From positions 1 through 64,000 of the forward strand of contig JAAOIK010000010.1 of NCBI GenBank assembly GCA_015163855.1: DNA of 64,000 nt, read 5' to 3'. The position numbers and the translations under genes were made by a program. Shown here piece after piece: positions 60,184 to 64,000 of the stretch. Origin of the DNA: Pseudobdellovibrionaceae bacterium (lineage in GTDB: Bacteria > Bdellovibrionota > Bdellovibrionia > Bdellovibrionales > UBA1609). The notes below the pieces were generated by a model that was given only the letters and a program-made list of their open reading frames with translations, had not been told where the DNA came from and did no database searches. Numbering within the stretch: position 1 is the first letter of the stretch; the number at the start of each line of letters is the position of its first letter.

Positions 60184-61722
60184 ATGAATTGGACAAATGT
60201 CGACAGCACTCATGTAATCGCTAAACTAAAGGGTTTATTAAAGTCTTGGTGGAACATAGAGGTTTTATTGGTAGATAACAACGGGGTTCTGCATGATACA
60301 AAAGTAGACTCAATGCTGGGTCATTTAAAACCGATTTTAACTCACAAAACTTTTTTAAAAAAAATAGAGTCAGTTAATTTAATTGCGATAAAAGAATTAA
60401 AGCATCTTAATAAAGATTATATATATAAAGAAGCTCATCATATGGGGCTAGAAAGTTTACACATTCCTATTAAATTTAATAAAGAGGTGTTAGGCAGTGT
60501 TGTTGCTGTTGGCTTTAAACATCAAGCTTCTGAGGTGTCTAATACTCTTCAATACCTATCTTTAAATGATAAGCAATTAAGCCAATTGTCTGCGGGGCTT
60601 CGCAACATTGCTGATTTAGAAAATAATCACCTTGTGGATATATTAAATTCGATTGCAGAAGAAATTCAATTAGTTTATGCAGAATTATCTAGCAAAGAAA
60701 AAATCTTATCAGAAATTACAAAAGAAGATTCTGTTTTTCGATATGGAAATATGATTGGTTCTTCAAAAAAAATGAAAGAACTTTATGAAGTTTTAGAAAA
60801 AATTAAATCGGCAAACAGTAGTATTTTAATTCAAGGAGAAAACGGAACTGGTAAAGAGCTGATTGCCCATTGCATTCATCAAAGTTCACAAAGAAAAAAC
60901 AAAGCCTTTGTAATACAAAACTGCTCTGCCTTAAATGATAATTTATTAGAAAGTGAACTTTTTGGGCATGTAAAAGGTAGTTTTACGGGTGCTCATGCAG
61001 ATAAAAAAGGTTTGTTTGAAGTCGCCAACAATGGCACGTTTTTTCTAGACGAAATTGGTGATACCAGCCCTAGTATGCAAGTAAAATTACTGCGCGTTTT
61101 GCAAGATGGCACTTTCCTTCCTGTGGGAGGAACTGAAACCAGAACCACCAATGTAAGAATTATTGCTGCCACCAATAAAAATTTAGAAAAAATGGTTGAA
61201 GAAGGAACTTTTAGAGAAGACCTTTATTACCGGTTAAATGTAATTAGTTTGCGCGCTCCTGCGCTTAGAGACCGTTCTTCTGATATCCCTATTTTAGTAA
61301 CTTATTTTTTAAATCAGCAAATGAAAAAAAGTAAAAAAAATATTTTAATGTCTAAAGTAGCCATAGATAAGTTGCAACATTACTCGTGGCCAGGAAATGT
61401 GCGTGAGTTACAAAATGAAATTGAAAGAGCTGTGGTTTTATGTTCAAGCATAGGTAAAATTAATGAAAGCGATTTGTCTTTAAAAATTACCCATCACACC
61501 AATGACACGATTTTAGAAAATAAAAACATTAACGCCTTATCTCATTTTTCAGGAAAACTAAAAGATGCCTTAGCTAGTTTGGAAAAACAAATTCTTCAAG
61601 AGGGCTTGCGAAAAACGGGCGGAAACAAATCTAGACTTTCTAAAGAATTAGGAATTAGCCGAGCTAACCTAATTATGAAAGTAGAAAAGTATGGATTAGA
61701 AGTTAAGAAAAAAGCGGTTTAA
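60184..61722 (+). CDS. Sigma-54-dependent transcriptional activator
   Basis: 512 aa from the ATG at 60184, preceded by AAGGGA; the longer frame would run through the hairpin repeat. The N-terminal ~190 residues are a sensor region (WWNIEVLLVDNNGVLHD) reminiscent of PocR/GAF-type ligand domains, without a receiver Asp. AAA+ domain: Walker A GENGTGKE (218-225), GSFTGA loop (265-270, for GAFTGA, contacting sigma-54), Walker B FFLDEIGD, and arginine-finger region FREDLYYRLNVI. The Fis-type HTH is at the C-terminus (LRKTGGNKSRLSKELGISRANLI). Target promoters not identified. Confidence 0.9.
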   Translation: MNWTNVDSTHVIAKLKGLLKSWWNIEVLLVDNNGVLHDTKVDSMLGHLKPILTHKTFLKKIESVNLIAIKELKHLNKDYIYKEAHHMGLESLHIPIKFNKEVLGSVVAVGFKHQASEVSNTLQYLSLNDKQLSQLSAGLRNIADLENNHLVDILNSIAEEIQLVYAELSSKEKILSEITKEDSVFRYGNMIGSSKKMKELYEVLEKIKSANSSILIQGENGTGKELIAHCIHQSSQRKNKAFVIQNCSALNDNLLESELFGHVKGSFTGAHADKKGLFEVANNGTFFLDEIGDTSPSMQVKLLRVLQDGTFLPVGGTETRTTNVRIIAATNKNLEKMVEEGTFREDLYYRLNVISLRAPALRDRSSDIPILVTYFLNQQMKKSKKNILMSKVAIDKLQHYSWPGNVRELQNEIERAVVLCSSIGKINESDLSLKITHHTNDTILENKNINALSHFSGKLKDALASLEKQILQEGLRKTGGNKSRLSKELGISRANLIMKVEKYGLEVKKKAV

Positions 61723-61724
61723 CT

Positions 61725-61760
61725 AAAGGGCGGGTTAATTTTTACCCCTCCCTTTTATAA
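61725..61760. terminator. Probable bidirectional terminator
   Basis: AAAGGG / CCCTTT with an inner GGG / CCC, closing a T-rich loop, followed by TTTTATAAATATAATTTT on the plus strand. It lies between the convergent sigma-54 activator and the barrel gene. Confidence 0.5.
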
Positions 61761-61772
61761 ATATAATTTTTT

Positions 61773-62534
61773 TTAAAAGTAATATCTGGCAGAAAGCTGA
61801 ATAGTAGTGATGTCTTTTACATTGAGGCGTTCGTCATTAAGTGAATCAAATTCTTTAACAGAAGAAAGGGCTTTTTTTACGCCAAGATAGTGAAGTACCT
61901 CTAAACCAAAAGATACTTTTTTTATGGGGAAAAAATCTATTCCCAGCCCCAAAGCCCATAGCCCTATTTTGCTTGTCGCCGGATCCTCAAGAAAACCCTC
62001 TGCACAATCACTGGCCTTACACATATTATTTTCTGTAATTTTAATAAAAGAATATCCTGCTACAACATAGGGCATAAAATGCCTTTTTCTATCAATAGAT
62101 TTGCGGACCTTCAGTAAGGTAGAAAACGAAAGTCCCGTGTTAACAACATACTTTGAATTATCATCTACAAAATCTTTTATATCTAGGTTAGAATAACCAA
62201 AAAAGGCTCGCCCCTCTAGACTTACAAAAGAATTAAAATGATAAGCCCCTGACAAACCAAAAGGCTTAATAGTATAGTCTGCCTTTTTTCCAACAGGGCT
62301 CCCTGCAAAAACACCCACAGACCAGTTAGATTTATTTCGCAATGCTCGCATTTGTCTTCTGTAAAAAGATTTATAGGCTCTATACTTTAACGCTCGTTTT
62401 CTTGCTGCGCGTTTTCTTGCTGCTTTTTTCTTTTTAAAAACAGAAGATCTTTTATGTTTTTTTGCAAAACCACTGTCCACATAAGAAACACTTACTAAAC
62501 TAAAACATAATAAACTAAATATTATTTTTTTCAT
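61773..62534 (-). CDS. Outer-membrane beta-barrel protein with a basic N-terminal segment
   Basis: 253 aa from the ATG at 62534, which follows GGAGAG and starts the signal peptide; the in-frame TTG 12 nt earlier is not a start. After signal cleavage (about residue 24, SGFA) come about 45 residues with some 25 Lys/Arg (KKHKRSSVFKKKKAARKRAARKRALKYRAYKS). Then a barrel of about eight strands: WSVGVFAGSPVGKK, YHFNSFVSLEGRAFFGYS, HFMPYVVAGYSFIKI, IGLWALGLGIDFFPIKKVSFGLEVLHYL, and the C-terminal aromatic strand TTIQLSARYYF. The strongly basic part is unusual. Confidence 0.72.
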   Translation of the reverse strand: MKKIIFSLLCFSLVSVSYVDSGFAKKHKRSSVFKKKKAARKRAARKRALKYRAYKSFYRRQMRALRNKSNWSVGVFAGSPVGKKADYTIKPFGLSGAYHFNSFVSLEGRAFFGYSNLDIKDFVDDNSKYVVNTGLSFSTLLKVRKSIDRKRHFMPYVVAGYSFIKITENNMCKASDCAEGFLEDPATSKIGLWALGLGIDFFPIKKVSFGLEVLHYLGVKKALSSVKEFDSLNDERLNVKDITTIQLSARYYF

Positions 62535-62554
62535 TTTACTCTCCAAGGATTAAT

Positions 62555-62581
62555 TTGACGAATCTGTACATAGAGTATAAA
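62555..62581 (+). promoter_or_regulatory. Possible promoter of tnaA
   Basis: TTGACG (62555-62560) and TATAAA (62576-62581), spaced 15 nt (17 nt to TAAAAA at 62578). A five-codon frame MKITN (62608-62625) lies after it but has no Trp, so it is not a TnaC-type leader. Confidence 0.4.
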
Positions 62582-62641
62582 AAAGCATTAAATAAACAAT
62601 ATAAATAATGAAAATCACTAACTAAGGACTAGGTCAACACT

Positions 62642-64000
62642 ATGCAAGATAACTTTAACACTATTATTGAACCCTTCAAAATAAAAATGGTCGAAGCCAT
62701 TAACATGAGTAACAAAGAAGAAAGAAAACTCTTTTTAAAAAAAGCCAACTATAACTTGTTTCTACTTAACTCCAATGAAGTTATTATTGATTTACTAACC
62801 GACAGCGGAACAGGGACTATGTCTTCTAAACAATGGGCTGCCTTAATTGATGGTGACGAGTCTTATGCGGGAAGTCGATCTTACCACGAAATGAAAGATG
62901 TTGTTTATCAACTAAGTAAAATGAAGCACATTTTCCCCACACATCAAGGCAGAGCTTCGGAGCGTATTTTATTTTCTTGTATAGTTAAAAAAGGCGTAAG
63001 CATTATTCCAAACAATACTCACTTCGATACCACTCGGGCGAATATTGAATACTTGGGAGGCAAGGCCGTTGATTTTACTAAAGGCACAGAAGACCCTATT
63101 TTTAAGGGCAATATGGATTTGGATTTATTAAAAGATTGCTTTGAAAAAAATCAAAAAAATATTCCTTTATGCATGATCACTATTACTAATAATTCTCGAG
63201 GAGGGCTGCCCGTTTCTTTAAAAAATATTAAAGAAACTAAAGCCTTGTGCGATCAATTTAATATTCCCTTATTTATAGACGCTTGTCGCTTTGCAGAAAA
63301 TTCTTACTTTATTCAGCAATACGAAGAGGCTTATAAAAACAGTAGCATTTTAAAAATTATTCAAGACACCTTTTCTTATTGTGACGGGTTTACTATGAGC
63401 GCAAAAAAAGATGCCATTGTAAACATTGGAGGCTTGCTGTGTCTTAACGATGATACCTTGGCAGAAAAAGTTACCAATCAATTAATTTTAACCGAAGGCT
63501 TTACCACTTACGGTGGCTTGGCAGGAAGAGACATGGCCGCCATAGCTCAAGGTTTAAAAGAAGTTCAAGACGAAAGTTACTTAAAATACCGCATTGTATC
63601 TACTAGATACCTAGGCGAAGCCATTAAAAAAATAGGTATTCCCATTATAGAACCCATAGGCGGACACGCTATTTACATTGATGCAAAAAAAATGTTGCCT
63701 CATATACCTCCCACACAACTACCCGCCCAAGCCCTGGCCTGTCACTTATATGTTGAGGGAGGTGTTCGCAGTGTAGAAATTGGTTCTCTTATGTTTGGAA
63801 AGTGGGACGATAGTTTACAAAAAGAAATTTCGCACGACATGGAACTTTTACGGCTAGCCATTCCGCGCAGAACTTATACACAAAGTCATATTGATTATGT
63901 AATTGAAACTTTTGAAAGAGTATATAAACAAAAACAAAATATTAAAGGCTTACAAATTACCAAACAAGCCTCTTTGTTAAGGCACTTTTCTGCACATTTA
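62642..64000 (+). CDS. tnaA: Tryptophanase (partial, runs off the end)
   Basis: 453 codons are visible; E. coli TnaA has 471, so few residues are missing. PLP-dependent beta-eliminating lyase that splits Trp to indole, pyruvate and ammonia. Conserved: LLTDSGTGTMS, DESYAGSRSY, PTHQGRASER, PLP lysine Lys256 in MSAKKDA, YGGLAGRDM, GGHAIYIDAKK, and LRLAIPRRTYTQSHID. The related tyrosine phenol-lyase can be separated by two specificity positions: TnaA-type Asp129 (FDTT, TPL has Thr) and Ile380 (EIGS, TPL has Arg). This favours tryptophanase. Only a weak Shine-Dalgarno sequence is seen. Confidence 0.88.
   Translation, partial: MQDNFNTIIEPFKIKMVEAINMSNKEERKLFLKKANYNLFLLNSNEVIIDLLTDSGTGTMSSKQWAALIDGDESYAGSRSYHEMKDVVYQLSKMKHIFPTHQGRASERILFSCIVKKGVSIIPNNTHFDTTRANIEYLGGKAVDFTKGTEDPIFKGNMDLDLLKDCFEKNQKNIPLCMITITNNSRGGLPVSLKNIKETKALCDQFNIPLFIDACRFAENSYFIQQYEEAYKNSSILKIIQDTFSYCDGFTMSAKKDAIVNIGGLLCLNDDTLAEKVTNQLILTEGFTTYGGLAGRDMAAIAQGLKEVQDESYLKYRIVSTRYLGEAIKKIGIPIIEPIGGHAIYIDAKKMLPHIPPTQLPAQALACHLYVEGGVRSVEIGSLMFGKWDDSLQKEISHDMELLRLAIPRRTYTQSHIDYVIETFERVYKQKQNIKGLQITKQASLLRHFSAHL

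Noticed and set aside
62608-62625. TnaC-like leader peptide before tnaA
   Set aside because: The frame MKITN is only five codons and has no Trp.

Overview
ORGANISM. This is an AT-rich stretch (roughly one third G+C by eye) of a Gram-negative chromosome. It carries outer-membrane barrels, many lipoproteins with lipoboxes, PBP1A and UppP. A soluble MglA-type GTPase, a Ser/Thr kinase next to TadB/TadC-like proteins, VWA and matrixin-like lipoproteins, a long-form phenylalanine hydroxylase and a lysine-rich histone-like protein together suggest the Bdellovibrionota or a related former-deltaproteobacterial lineage. That placement is inference; no rRNA is present to confirm it. I see no rRNA, CRISPR array, prophage or intact insertion sequence. 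LAYOUT. 1-3.4 kb: a sensor kinase with an odd H-box, small unknown proteins, and queH. 3.6-12 kb: fahA and maiA diverge from one promoter region, heme A synthesis (ctaB-ctaA), a DksA-like factor, and a Ca/Na antiporter followed at once by phhA. 12-15 kb: an M14 carboxypeptidase and a tandem pair of chloramphenicol-acetyltransferase-fold proteins. 15-20 kb: the conserved block SRP RNA - dnaX - ybaB - recR, then mglA, a VWA lipoprotein and tRNA-Phe. 20-26 kb: a Met/Cys PLP enzyme, uppP, and a four-gene minus-strand group (tadB-like, tadC-like, unknown, Ser/Thr kinase) next to a lysine-repeat protein and a PQ-loop/zinc-ribbon protein. 26-35 kb: hbd, lipoproteins, a matrixin-like protease, mtaD with a purine nucleoside phosphorylase, and aconitase. 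35-46 kb: glpD, a HAD phosphatase, a MenH-like hydrolase, pepP, glpK, and a three-gene oligopeptide ABC importer. 46-64 kb: a DedA-like protein, a ureohydrolase, ispA-xseB-xseA, a secreted coiled-coil protein, PBP1A, a UvrA-family protein translationally coupled to an ABC exporter, a very long hairpin, a sigma-54 activator, an outer-membrane barrel, and tryptophanase running off the end. HOW IT FITS TOGETHER. Much of the metabolism points to life on peptides and amino acids: peptide importer, PepP, secreted carboxypeptidase, PhhA, MaiA and FahA for Phe/Tyr breakdown, tryptophanase, a ureohydrolase, and glycerol use through GlpK/GlpD. MtaD plus PNP form a deaminate-then-phosphorolyse route for purine nucleosides. 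MOST UNUSUAL SIGNALS. (1) A histidine kinase whose phospho-acceptor His is Asn. (2) A duplicated CAT-fold pair whose second copy lost its catalytic HHxxxDG exactly where a 12-bp tandem duplication sits. (3) A palindrome shared by the fahA/maiA and carboxypeptidase/CAT divergent regions. (4) A near-perfect hairpin with about 49-nt arms plus a third copy of its sequence. (5) Repeated in-frame microduplications of 12, 24 and 27 bp. (6) A TadB/TadC pair with a kinase but no Tad ATPase or pilin in view. Start sites were revised where a Shine-Dalgarno sequence or signal peptide supported an internal start.
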